Position numbers and translations under genes: made by a program. From contig JALOTS010000009.1 of NCBI GenBank assembly GCA_025457785.1, forward strand, positions 1 through 16,436: DNA of 16,436 nt. Direction: 5' to 3'. Under the pieces are notes generated by a model that was not told the DNA's origin, made no database searches, and saw nothing but the letters and a program-made list of their open reading frames with translations. Of the stretch, positions 6,174 to 13,348 are shown one piece after another (the first letter of the stretch is position 1; each line of letters starts with the position of its first letter). This DNA comes from Pontiellaceae bacterium (GTDB lineage: Bacteria; Verrucomicrobiota; Kiritimatiellia; Kiritimatiellales; Tichowtungiaceae).

Positions 6174-6737
6174 TTATTTCCGTTTAAGAACAGCGCGCCA
6201 GCCAGTGGGCATGGCGGAATAAACCGGCAGTGGGTCATGACTCACTTCACGTGCATGGGCGATGATATAGAAGGCATCCGGATCATCCATTTTGATGAGT
6301 TCAAGAACCTGTTTAACATTTTTCCGTCGGCAGACCACCAGTATTTCCTTAACCGGCCCGTCGCGCCCTTCGCCCTCAAACGTGGTTACAGCCTGCCCGG
6401 CCTCGCGCAACCGTGCCGCCATCGCCTCGCCGGCCCGGCGGGTGAAAGCATGCAGGGCGACATGCCCCAGCGCAATTTTCCGTTCAATCGCAATCCCCGC
6501 CACGTTGCCGGTGGCGAACCCCAGTCCGTAAAAGACGGCCAGAACCGGCGCGGTATAAATCTGTTTTACAATCGCCGAGATAATCGTCACCCAGAGGGTC
6601 ACTTCAAAGAAACCGAGCACAAACGCCAGCCGGGTCCGTCCCTGCACGGTGACAATCGTCCGCACCGTTCCGATGGAAACATCGACGATCCGGGCAAAAA
6701 AGATAAACAGGCCGGTCAGTAAAATATGCAGTGTCAC
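6174..6737 (-). CDS. UPF0316 membrane protein (DUF5698/DUF2179)
   Basis: 187 residues. The start is a GTG, supported by GGAGG (6743-6747) 5 nt upstream. Three hydrophobic segments (about 3-21, 33-57 and 62-80) include FIFFARIVDVSIGTVRTI and FFEVTLWVTIISAIV, characteristic of the UPF0316 family (Bacillus YebE-like). The C-terminal soluble domain, with VKEILVVCRRKNVKQVLELI and DAFYIIAHAREV, is the DUF2179 fold also found in YitT-type proteins. Function is unknown; the soluble domain is suspected to bind a ligand. It begins 12 nt after the NifU-domain gene ends, so the two should be cotranscribed, although no shared function is evident. Confidence 0.85.
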   Translation of the reverse strand: MTLHILLTGLFIFFARIVDVSIGTVRTIVTVQGRTRLAFVLGFFEVTLWVTIISAIVKQIYTAPVLAVFYGLGFATGNVAGIAIERKIALGHVALHAFTRRAGEAMAARLREAGQAVTTFEGEGRDGPVKEILVVCRRKNVKQVLELIKMDDPDAFYIIAHAREVSHDPLPVYSAMPTGWRAVLKRK

Positions 6738-6742
6738 AGCAG

Positions 6743-6747
6743 CCTCC
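6743..6747 (-). promoter_or_regulatory. Shine-Dalgarno site deciding a GTG start
   Basis: GGAGG on the minus strand, 5 nt upstream of the GTG at 6735-6737. It overlaps no coding sequence and makes the GTG the best start for the UPF0316 gene. Confidence 0.75.
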
Positions 6748-6749
6748 GG

Positions 6750-6998
6750 TCAGCCGTGATTTGTCGCATCAATTACTTCAAGAACGGCGGGGACTTTTTC
6801 CTTCAGTAGGCGTTCGATTCCGTTTTTCATGGTCATGCGCGCACCCATGCAACCGCGACAGCCCCCCTGCAGTTCCACATACACCCTGCTCTCTTTGACG
6901 GTGACAATTTTTGCGCCGCCGCCGTGCCCGGCCAGCGCCGGATTAATGTCCGTTTCAAAAACCTTTTCAACCGCGTTGAAAATTTCAGCATCTGTCAT
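6750..6998 (-). CDS. NifU-like C-terminal domain Fe-S scaffold protein
   Basis: 82 residues forming only the NifU C-terminal (Nfu) domain, which holds or transfers a [4Fe-4S] cluster through a CxxC motif. Here that is C47-x2-C50 within GGCRGCMGARMTMKNG, with the preceding HGGGAKIVTVKESRVYVELQ matching the family. AAGGAG (7005-7010) lies 6 nt upstream of the ATG, a strong binding site. A free-standing Nfu of this size usually delivers clusters to client enzymes. lipA, a client requiring two [4Fe-4S] clusters, lies about 2.5 kb away in the same orientation but in a separate transcription unit, so a link is only suggestive. Confidence 0.92.
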   Translation of the reverse strand: MTDAEIFNAVEKVFETDINPALAGHGGGAKIVTVKESRVYVELQGGCRGCMGARMTMKNGIERLLKEKVPAVLEVIDATNHG

Positions 6999-7201
6999 AA
7001 TCGACTCCTTTTTGTCAAACGCTACCTGTTTTGCTTCACGGGGTCAAAAATTGAATCCGCCAAACCGCCATTTTCTCGCGGCAGGGAACATAACACAACA
7101 ACCCGTCGTTTTTATTTTTTTTCTGTTCAGGAAAAAAAGATTGGTTTTTTTTTCAGCTCAAGCAGAATCCCCCGTTTAAAAAACCGGGAGAAAATTAGTT
7201 T

Positions 7202-7858
7202 ATGGAACATCTTATTGATTGGATTGTCGGAATTGTCGGCCAATGGGGATACATCGGGATTGTCGTGATGATGTTTCTGGAAAGCTCCTGTTTTCCCTTT
7301 CCAAGCGAAGTTGTCATGATTCCCGCCGGTTATCTGTCCTCTCCCGCCTATTTGAATTCCGCAAATTACGTTTCCGGACATGAAATGAACCTGTGGACTG
7401 CCGTTTTCATGGGCATCATCGGAAGCTGGCTGGGGGCACTGTTTAATTATTATCTGGCGCTTCTTCTCGGACGTCCGTTCCTGATCAAATGGGGGAAATA
7501 TCTCCTGATTTCGGAAAAGAACTTTGAAAAAGGCGAACATTTTTTCCGTCGGCATGGAGAAATCAGCACGTTTACCGGACGGCTGATTCCGGTTATCCGA
7601 CAATATATTTCACTTCCGGCCGGCATCGCCCGAATGAACATGGGCCACTTTCTTTTCTGGACCGGTCTTGGGGCCGGCATTTGGGTAACGATTCTGACAG
7701 TCATCGGATATGTGGCCGGGCAAAATCGTGCGCTGATTGAAAAATACTCGCGGGAAGCCACGATCCTGACGGTTATCGGTTGCGTCATCATTGTCGTCGT
7801 TTACATGATGATCCAGCGGCGGCGGAAAAACCGCCGGCTGTCAGCAGACGCGGAATAA
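7202..7858 (+). CDS. DedA family inner-membrane protein
   Basis: 218 residues, standard DedA size. DedA proteins are membrane transporters of the VTT/SNARE-associated group; several are implicated in recycling lipid carriers such as undecaprenyl phosphate or phosphatidylethanolamine. The markers are FLESSCFPFPSEVVMIPAG (25-43), the conserved Glu and Pro region of the first re-entrant hairpin, and the segment TGRLIPVIRQYISLPAGIAR (125-144), the second hairpin with its essential Arg and Pro. Further membrane helices lie at about 65-90, 150-172 and 187-204, followed by a basic tail. GGGAG (7186-7190) precedes the ATG by 11 nt. The final codons include a GC-rich hairpin (7820-7836) with no U-tract after it. 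It converges on the GT2 gene 37 bp downstream. Confidence 0.92.
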   Translation: MEHLIDWIVGIVGQWGYIGIVVMMFLESSCFPFPSEVVMIPAGYLSSPAYLNSANYVSGHEMNLWTAVFMGIIGSWLGALFNYYLALLLGRPFLIKWGKYLLISEKNFEKGEHFFRRHGEISTFTGRLIPVIRQYISLPAGIARMNMGHFLFWTGLGAGIWVTILTVIGYVAGQNRALIEKYSREATILTVIGCVIIVVVYMMIQRRRKNRRLSADAE

Positions 7859-7895
7859 AAGACCCGGTAATCCGCCCGTCCGGAATTTACATTCT

Positions 7896-8624
7896 TTACT
7901 CAACCGGGCGAAACGACTTCTGGAATTTGTGCATTTTCCGGTAATACTTTGCCAGCACCCGCGCAAACCGGATGACATCACGAAACGGCGCAATCAGACT
8001 TTTGTGCCGTTTGGGCTGTTTTGTTACGCGGACCGATCCGACCCGGATGCGGCGGGATGCAATGTTAATCAACGTTTCATATTCGGAAGGAAGCGATGAC
8101 TGTTCTTCGAGAATAAACGGCAGCACATCACAGCGGTAAAACCGGAACCCGCACGGCGGATCCGGCACATACACCCGAACCAGCCGGTTCAGCCAGTAAC
8201 TCATCGTCCGGATCGTCCAGCGGCGGACGATCGGAACACGGCGCAGCCGGGCCATCCGGTTGCCGATCAAAACCGGCAGATGTGTTCGTGCATAGGCCGC
8301 CAGAAAATTCGGAATCTCATCCGGGTCATGAAAGCCGTCGGCATCCAGTGTAATCACCGCATCAAATCCCTGCGAAAGAACATACCTGAACCCCTCGGTC
8401 AGCGCGGCGCCCTTTCCCCCGTTGACAGTTCGGCGAATCACTGTTGCCCCGGCAGCCTCGGCATACGCAGCCGTTTGATCCGTTGAAGCATCGTCCACCA
8501 CAATCACATCCGGCAAATAGGCCATGGAACGGGTAACCAGGTCGCCAACGTTCCGCTCTTCACAATGAGCCGGCATCAGCACCGCAACCCGTTTCACTTC
8601 TTTATGCTGGGGAATCGTTTTCAT
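7896..8624 (-). CDS. GT2 family glycosyltransferase (dolichyl-phosphate mannose synthase-like)
   Basis: 242 residues with a GT-A fold. Nucleotide-sugar motifs visible are VLMPAHCEERNVGDL (15-29), VVDDASTDQT (42-51), KGAALTEGFRY, and the metal-binding DADGFHDP with D94 and D96. DPPCGFRFYR (155-164) and SEYETLI (180-186) match the acceptor-side region of DPM1-like enzymes. There is no C-terminal membrane domain, so it would work at the inner face of the membrane as a peripheral enzyme. The start at 8624 is chosen because the family begins near the first strand (KRVAVLMPA); an ATG at 8777 lies deep inside lipA. The gene overlaps the 3' end of lipA by 23 nt, so the two are cotranscribed. The sugar and acceptor cannot be deduced. 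Confidence 0.88.
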   Translation of the reverse strand: MKTIPQHKEVKRVAVLMPAHCEERNVGDLVTRSMAYLPDVIVVDDASTDQTAAYAEAAGATVIRRTVNGGKGAALTEGFRYVLSQGFDAVITLDADGFHDPDEIPNFLAAYARTHLPVLIGNRMARLRRVPIVRRWTIRTMSYWLNRLVRVYVPDPPCGFRFYRCDVLPFILEEQSSLPSEYETLINIASRRIRVGSVRVTKQPKRHKSLIAPFRDVIRFARVLAKYYRKMHKFQKSFRPVE

Positions 8625-9534
8625 CAATCGGTTCTCTTGCCGCCAGCTCATCCGCCCGATAGGAGGAACGCACCAGCGGCCCGGCGGCCACCCCCGTAAA
8701 TCCAAATGATCTTGCTTTGGCGGCAAGACTATCAAACTGTTCCGGAGAAAGAAAGCGCTCAACTGGATAATGCTCACGCGTCGGGGCCAGGTACTGCCCC
8801 AGCGTCAGCAACCGGACACCCGCCGCAATCAAATCTTCCAGACATTGGAAAACCTCCTCATCGGTTTCGCCCAGACCGAGCATTAACCCGGATTTCACCG
8901 GACACAGGCTGCCGGGAGTGCCCGGCAGGCCCGTCCTGCAGCTCCGCTCCGCCGCCTTGCGCAAAGTTGCCAGCGATTTTTCATAGCTGGCCTGCGGACG
9001 AATCACCGTCTGCAACCGTTTGACTGTTTCGAGATTATGATTAAATACATCCGGCTTCGCGTCCAGCACGATATCGAGATGCTCCGCAAAATCGGGGGTC
9101 AACACCTCAACCGACGCTTCAGGCATGGCCTCCCGGACAGCGTAAATTGTATCGGCAAATGCCTGCGCCCCGCCGTCGGGCAGATCGTCGCGGGTCACGC
9201 TGGTTATTACGACATGACGCAGGTTCAGCCGCCTCGCGGCTTCAGCGACGCGGGCCGGTTCACCCGGATCAATTGGTTGCGGCGTTCCCGTGCTGACGTT
9301 ACAAAAGCGACAGTTGCGCGTACAGACATTGCCGAGAATCATCACCGTCGCGGTTCCCCTGTTCCAGCACTCGTGCCGGTTTGGACACTTCGCGCTGGCG
9401 CAGACGGTGTTCAACTGAAGACTCTCCAGCAGTTTGCTCACATCCGGATAATTCTGATCCGTCGCAATCGGCCGCCGCAGCCACTGCGGCAGCCGCTGCG
9501 CCTTCGGTTTCAGTTTGGGACTCAGGTTTTGCAT
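8602..9534 (-). CDS. lipA: Lipoyl synthase
   Basis: 310 residues. LipA inserts two sulfur atoms into protein-bound octanoyl groups to form lipoate for 2-oxoacid dehydrogenases and glycine cleavage. Both [4Fe-4S] sites are intact: the auxiliary cluster CASAKCPNRHEC (C45, C50, C56) and the radical-SAM cluster CTRNCRFC (C71, C75, C78). VITSVTRDDLPDGGA, FNHNLETV, GLMLGLGETDEE and the C-terminal RSSYRA, whose Ser (S290) ligates the auxiliary cluster, are also present. About 198-212 there is an unusual stretch (SCRTGLPGTPGSLCP) where LipA normally has only a few residues before the KSGLM segment; it is encoded by a palindrome. It adds two Cys that are not family ligands. The ATG at 9534 lacks a strong binding site. 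The GT2 gene overlaps its end. Confidence 0.96.
   Translation of the reverse strand: MQNLSPKLKPKAQRLPQWLRRPIATDQNYPDVSKLLESLQLNTVCASAKCPNRHECWNRGTATVMILGNVCTRNCRFCNVSTGTPQPIDPGEPARVAEAARRLNLRHVVITSVTRDDLPDGGAQAFADTIYAVREAMPEASVEVLTPDFAEHLDIVLDAKPDVFNHNLETVKRLQTVIRPQASYEKSLATLRKAAERSCRTGLPGTPGSLCPVKSGLMLGLGETDEEVFQCLEDLIAAGVRLLTLGQYLAPTREHYPVERFLSPEQFDSLAAKARSFGFTGVAAGPLVRSSYRADELAAREPIDENDSPA
8909..8928. repeat. REP-like palindrome inside lipA
   Basis: Arms CTGCCGGG (8909-8916) and CCCGGCAG (8921-8928) are exact complements around a 4-nt loop. A second nested pairing (GCAGG at 8925-8929 with CCTGC at 8935-8939) adjoins it. It encodes the extra GLPGTPGSL-type residues of LipA, and the surrounding frame is undisturbed. 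Its size and shape resemble a REP, but its sequence differs from the one flanking the RAYT. Confidence 0.6.
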
Positions 9535-9706
9535 AATCCGGGCTATCCTGCCTGAACTGTCTCCGGAAAAACAGCCTCATTCATCAAAATGATAAAGCGT
9601 AAAATGCGAAGATTTTTAATCGCGAAGTGCGGGAATCCTTCACGTTTATCCGCAAAAGAAACAACCGATTTCCGCAGGAAACAGATCAGGAAGCAGGGGA
9701 CAGGAA
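9535..9706. other. Intergenic gap upstream of lipA
   Basis: 172 bp between the end of murJ and the start of lipA, both on the minus strand. It is AT-richer than its flanks. I see no convincing gene, terminator or promoter in it, although a promoter for lipA is expected here. Confidence 0.5.
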
Positions 9707-11278
9707 TCAGGCTCGGCGGAGAATTGTTCTGAGCATCTGCGCGGCTTCGCGGCGGGAAAGCAGGATGGACGCCATTAAATAGACGATCATTCCGGAGGCA
9801 ATTGCACCGCCTACGGAAATAAACTGCGCCAGTTTTCCGGCAAGATGATTTTCCAATATCTGGAAAATCCAGCCATGAATAAAGATCACCGCCGCCCCCA
9901 TAACCAGCGCGGCGATCAGCGAACGTCCGACTCCGGCAAGAATGGAAAGCCAGCCGGGAGATCCAATGCGCCGGCCCAGCCGCCAGCCGAGAGTGAGGCC
10001 GTTAAACGCTTCCGAGACCACGGCAGAACCCGCCAGGCTCATGGCTTTAAACTCAGATGGGAGGGTCAGGGTGAAAATCAGATTGAGCGAAAAGTTGATG
10101 CCCACGCTGAACACTCCGTTGCGAAACGGCGTACGGGTGTCGCCCAGTCCATAAAAGGCCGGAACAAAAACCTTAGCCAGTCCGAAAAAGAAAAGCCCCG
10201 GCGCATACACCCGCAAAACCGCCGCCGTACGGTCAACCGACTCCACATCAAACGCGCCCCATCCCAGTAACATTTCCGTTACCGGACGGGCCAGCGCCAT
10301 AAGGCCGACCGCCGCCGGTATCATCACAAACAGAAGCATGCGCAAGGCACGGTTAATGGTTTCGCGAATGAGCGTTTCTTGACCGATGGCCGCCTGATTG
10401 GAGAAAACCGGCAGTAAAACCGTGCTCATGGCCGTGGCAAGAATGCCTTGCGGGAAATAGAGCAGCCGCTCGGCAAAATACATCGTGGCGGCGGCCCACG
10501 GGGTTGCCCAGCGCGCCATGATGCTGTTAATGGTCATATTGACCTGCGAAACCGACTGGCCCAATGCGGACGGGCCCATCAGTCCGAGAAAACGGGTCAC
10601 CTGCGGATCACGCGTGTTTAAATCAACCCCCGGCCGCCAGCCGAGCCGGTACATCGCGGGAAGCTGCGCCGCCAGTTGCACCGCGCCTGCAACCAATACG
10701 CCGAACGCAACGCCCGAAATACGGTCTTCGGGACTGACACCCATCCGCGGGCAAACGAACAGCACGAAGGCAATCCATGTAACATTCAGCAGGCAGGGCG
10801 TAAAGGCCGGCAAAGCGAACCGTCCGAAGCTGTTGAGAATTCCCTGTGACAGGGCCGTGAGACAGATAAAAAAAAGGTACGGGAGCATGATACGCAGAAG
10901 CGGCAAAGTTTGCGTACCGCGACGAAAGGCTTCAACGAGAGGCGGGAAAAAGGTCAAACCGATACCGGCCAGAACAATCCCGATCAGCACTGCGCCCAAC
11001 AGGGTGATAATCCGGCGGGCAAAACGCCAGGCTGCAGGCTCCCCTTCCCGGGCGCGAACCGCTGAAAACACCGGGACAAACGCGGAGGACAGCGCACCCT
11101 CGCCGAACAAGGCACGGAACATATTGGGTATGCGAAAGGCCACCACAAAATCGGACATCACCGAACTGGTTCCGAAAGCCGCCGCAGTCACTGTTTCGCG
11201 CAGCAGACCGAGCAGACGGCTCAGCATCGTAAAGGCGCTGATCGTGCCCACAGAGCGAAGAATTCGTTTCGATTCCAT
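9707..11278 (-). CDS. murJ: Lipid II flippase MurJ
   Basis: 523 residues from the chosen start. MurJ, of the MOP/MviN exporter superfamily, flips undecaprenyl-linked lipid II across the inner membrane for peptidoglycan assembly. The family N-terminus is clear: RILRSVGTISAFTMLSRLLG followed by LRETVTAAAFG, then AFRIPNMFRALFGEGALSSA, with the conserved basic and acidic residues of the central cavity. About 14 hydrophobic segments follow, including PYLFFICLTALSQGILNSFG and the GWGAFD region. The start at 11278 (MESKR) is preferred over an ATG 48 nt upstream because the upstream one would fall inside the protease gene and add a non-family extension. The protease gene ends 11 bp upstream, suggesting one transcript. 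The presence of MurJ implies a peptidoglycan wall. Confidence 0.95.
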   Translation of the reverse strand: MESKRILRSVGTISAFTMLSRLLGLLRETVTAAAFGTSSVMSDFVVAFRIPNMFRALFGEGALSSAFVPVFSAVRAREGEPAAWRFARRIITLLGAVLIGIVLAGIGLTFFPPLVEAFRRGTQTLPLLRIMLPYLFFICLTALSQGILNSFGRFALPAFTPCLLNVTWIAFVLFVCPRMGVSPEDRISGVAFGVLVAGAVQLAAQLPAMYRLGWRPGVDLNTRDPQVTRFLGLMGPSALGQSVSQVNMTINSIMARWATPWAAATMYFAERLLYFPQGILATAMSTVLLPVFSNQAAIGQETLIRETINRALRMLLFVMIPAAVGLMALARPVTEMLLGWGAFDVESVDRTAAVLRVYAPGLFFFGLAKVFVPAFYGLGDTRTPFRNGVFSVGINFSLNLIFTLTLPSEFKAMSLAGSAVVSEAFNGLTLGWRLGRRIGSPGWLSILAGVGRSLIAALVMGAAVIFIHGWIFQILENHLAGKLAQFISVGGAIASGMIVYLMASILLSRREAAQMLRTILRRA

Positions 11279-11289
11279 AAAGTCCGCCG

Positions 11290-12204
11290 TTAAATGGTTG
11301 AAGTCTGAGGAGCCAACGCCTTCCACTTTTTATGCAGAAGAAAAATAACCAGAAGAAAAACAATGGAAAATCCCGTGCCGATCCAGGATTTGGAAATCCA
11401 GTCGGTTGTTCCGAAAAGTCCGATACGGGTGTTCTGATTATCCATAAAAAGGCGAAAAAACATCATCACCCAAACCCAGCCCGCATGAAGACCGATGGCG
11501 ACATAAACTGATTTCGTCCAATGACAGATAACCGAAAGTATAACGCCCATAAAAAAGAGGGTTCCCGCTTCCTGCCAGAGGGTTTTTGAGGCGCGGGCAA
11601 ATAAATCATTGAAAAGAAGAAAGCCGGAATTCCACTGATTAAGCACCGCCGGATTTAACGGTCGCATAAGATGCACCGATGAAAAGAAGAGACTTCCGAA
11701 AATGATTGCCGGAATCAGGCCCAGACTGTTACGCAATGAGCCGAAGACAAACCCGCGGAAAAGAATTTCTTCGAACAAGCCGACCGCCAGTCCGCTGATC
11801 AAAATCTCAACCGTTTTGAAAACAAGACAGGAAACCGGCCTGTCGTCTAAGTCCCAAGCGAAAACCCCCGTCACCGCACCGAGCAGATAAATCAGAAACA
11901 TCCCCGTGACGCCCAGCAGAATTCCGAGCCGAATCAGCGTCCACCGGTCAGGCACAGAGGGAAGCCCGTAATCGGCCCGGCTCCGGAATCCGCTCAAACG
12001 GTATGCCGGATAAAGGAAAAGCAGCACCGAAACGAGGACAACACGGGCGGTAACACGATAGAACGGAGCATCCAGCACAGATCCTTTTGCGGCAAACTGC
12101 TGTATCATTTGATAAACCCACGGAGCGGACAGCAGCGCAAGCGCCGGCGCAAAAAGAAAAAGCAGCGCCAGCGGACAAAGAGGACGTAAACGATCCCGGG
12201 TCAT
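11290..12204 (-). CDS. CPBP family intramembrane metalloprotease (CAAX-type)
   Basis: 304 residues with about eight membrane segments. The CPBP/Abi protease motifs are present in order: EEILFRG with E145, E146 and R150; FFSSVHL with H178; and a final GLHAGW with H240. These Glu and His residues form the metal site inside the membrane. Members include prenyl-protein proteases of eukaryotes and many bacterial proteins of unknown substrate, some linked to bacteriocin immunity. No CAAX-type substrate is visible nearby. AAGGAGG (12215-12221) lies 10 nt upstream of the ATG, so the start is firm. It is the first gene of a two-gene unit with murJ and is divergent from the LPS operon across a 114-bp gap. 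Confidence 0.9.
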   Translation of the reverse strand: MTRDRLRPLCPLALLFLFAPALALLSAPWVYQMIQQFAAKGSVLDAPFYRVTARVVLVSVLLFLYPAYRLSGFRSRADYGLPSVPDRWTLIRLGILLGVTGMFLIYLLGAVTGVFAWDLDDRPVSCLVFKTVEILISGLAVGLFEEILFRGFVFGSLRNSLGLIPAIIFGSLFFSSVHLMRPLNPAVLNQWNSGFLLFNDLFARASKTLWQEAGTLFFMGVILSVICHWTKSVYVAIGLHAGWVWVMMFFRLFMDNQNTRIGLFGTTDWISKSWIGTGFSIVFLLVIFLLHKKWKALAPQTSTI

Positions 12205-12318
12205 TGAAAAAGAGCCTCCTTCATATTTCTGTTTTTATCAAAGTTTGGAACTCGCAACATTATAGAGGCTTTCGTATCTTACAACCCGAAACTTGATGAT
12301 CTAACCTGTGGACTGTGT
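12205..12318. promoter_or_regulatory. Divergent intergenic region
   Basis: 114 bp separating the protease-murJ unit from the lpxC-like operon. Promoters for both directions should be here. It is AT-rich, but I found no pair of -35 and -10 boxes with acceptable spacing for either strand, so no site is called. Confidence 0.4.
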
Positions 12319-13341
12319 ATGAATAAAATTCCAGGCCGCCTTTTGGCAGGCAATGAAAAAATTCTTTCCGCATCGTATGATGAGTTCAACCGCATCGCGG
12401 TGGACCTCGACCTGACCAGTCAGGCGAGCCAGCCGCCCCGTACCCGGCAGAAAACCATCGCGGAACCCGTCAGTATTTCCGGACACGGCACCTTTGCGGG
12501 GAACTCCACCACCACAATCCGGTTTGAACCCACCGATCGCGAAGGCTGGTGGCTGTCGCGATCCGACCTGCCGAATGCGTTACCGATCCGCGTAACCATT
12601 GATAACGTCTGGACGACCGGATCGATTGTCAGCAATATCGTTCTGCGCGCCGGCGGACCGCACAACTATGTGCGCATGGTTGAGCACATTATCTCGCTGC
12701 GCATGGGAATTGATATCGACAATCTGATGATCAAGATCAGCTCCGGAGATCCGCCGTTGTTTGATCGGGGAAGTCTCGACCTGCTTGAAGCTCTGGATCG
12801 CGCCGGACGGCGTGCCGTAGATCGCCCGGTGAACTACATAACGGTCAAAGAGCCGGTAACCCTCTGCTGGGATCACGGGCAGTTTTTAACGGTATCGCCC
12901 AATACGGGCACGGTACCAAAACTGGTTGTGGATGCGGCCGTCAACTTTCCAAACGCCATCGGAAAGCAGCGGATCATTTTCCCGGTCAACTGCACCAACC
13001 TCCTGACCGGCGCGGAAGCCCGCACCAACACGCCCTACGGAAAAATGATTTACTGCAAAACCCTCGGCAAAATTTTTGCGGACATCCGCAACCTCGGGTA
13101 CACCAACAAAAACATTCTGATTGCCGGAAAAAGGAAATATCACAATCAGCCCCGGATGGTTCGCAACGGCAAATCGCTGGAGCCCATCTGGCACCGGAGC
13201 ACGCTCGATCTGCTGGCGGCGGCGGCACTGATTCCCGAGGGACTTTTTGTCGGCGAAATCACCTCCTACAAGGCGGGACACCGCCTCGACTGCGATCTGA
13301 TTACACAGCTTTATCTGCAAGACCTGCTCACTTTCATTTAA
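12319..13341 (+). CDS. LpxC-like deacetylase, active site apparently altered
   Basis: 340 residues against about 300 for LpxC, the zinc enzyme that deacetylates UDP-3-O-acyl-GlcNAc in lipid A synthesis. The LpxC layout is recognisable: QKTIAEPVSISGHGTFAGNS (44-63), VEHIISLRMGIDIDNLMIKI (121-140) with E122 and H123, PLFDRGSLDLLEAL, ARTNTPYG at the place of ARTFGF, HRSTLD (292-297) and SYKAGHRLDCDLI with H321. The second zinc-ligand pair is normally His-x3-Asp; here His292 and Asp297 are five apart, and an Arg aligns with the ligand His. The acidic residue four after that Asp is Ala. It may be a paralog with a changed role or a divergent true LpxC. The N-terminal 43 residues are extra; the start has no clear binding site and may be later. 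It opens an operon with LPS genes. Confidence 0.78.
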   Translation: MNKIPGRLLAGNEKILSASYDEFNRIAVDLDLTSQASQPPRTRQKTIAEPVSISGHGTFAGNSTTTIRFEPTDREGWWLSRSDLPNALPIRVTIDNVWTTGSIVSNIVLRAGGPHNYVRMVEHIISLRMGIDIDNLMIKISSGDPPLFDRGSLDLLEALDRAGRRAVDRPVNYITVKEPVTLCWDHGQFLTVSPNTGTVPKLVVDAAVNFPNAIGKQRIIFPVNCTNLLTGAEARTNTPYGKMIYCKTLGKIFADIRNLGYTNKNILIAGKRKYHNQPRMVRNGKSLEPIWHRSTLDLLAAAALIPEGLFVGEITSYKAGHRLDCDLITQLYLQDLLTFI

Positions 13342-13348
13342 TTTATCT

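Noticed and set aside
7085..7160. A- and T-rich stretch with a possible AT-only hairpin upstream of the DedA gene
   Set aside because: Pairing consists almost only of homopolymer runs and would be weak. It is more likely a promoter-region A/T tract, and no spaced -35/-10 pair was found.
7861..7910. Terminator between the convergent DedA and GT2 genes
   Set aside because: CCCGGT/ACCGGG and CGCCCG/CGGGCG arms exist but are separated by more than 25 nt with no U-tract, so the fold is not convincing.
9661..9706. Direct repeats (CAGGAA, CAGGGGACAGGAATCAGG) downstream of murJ
   Set aside because: They are too short and irregular to call a repeat array or regulatory site.
10485..11348. 287-codon open frame opposite murJ
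   Set aside because: Its composition is rich in Arg, Pro and Ser with no domain-like pattern. MurJ on the other strand is certain.
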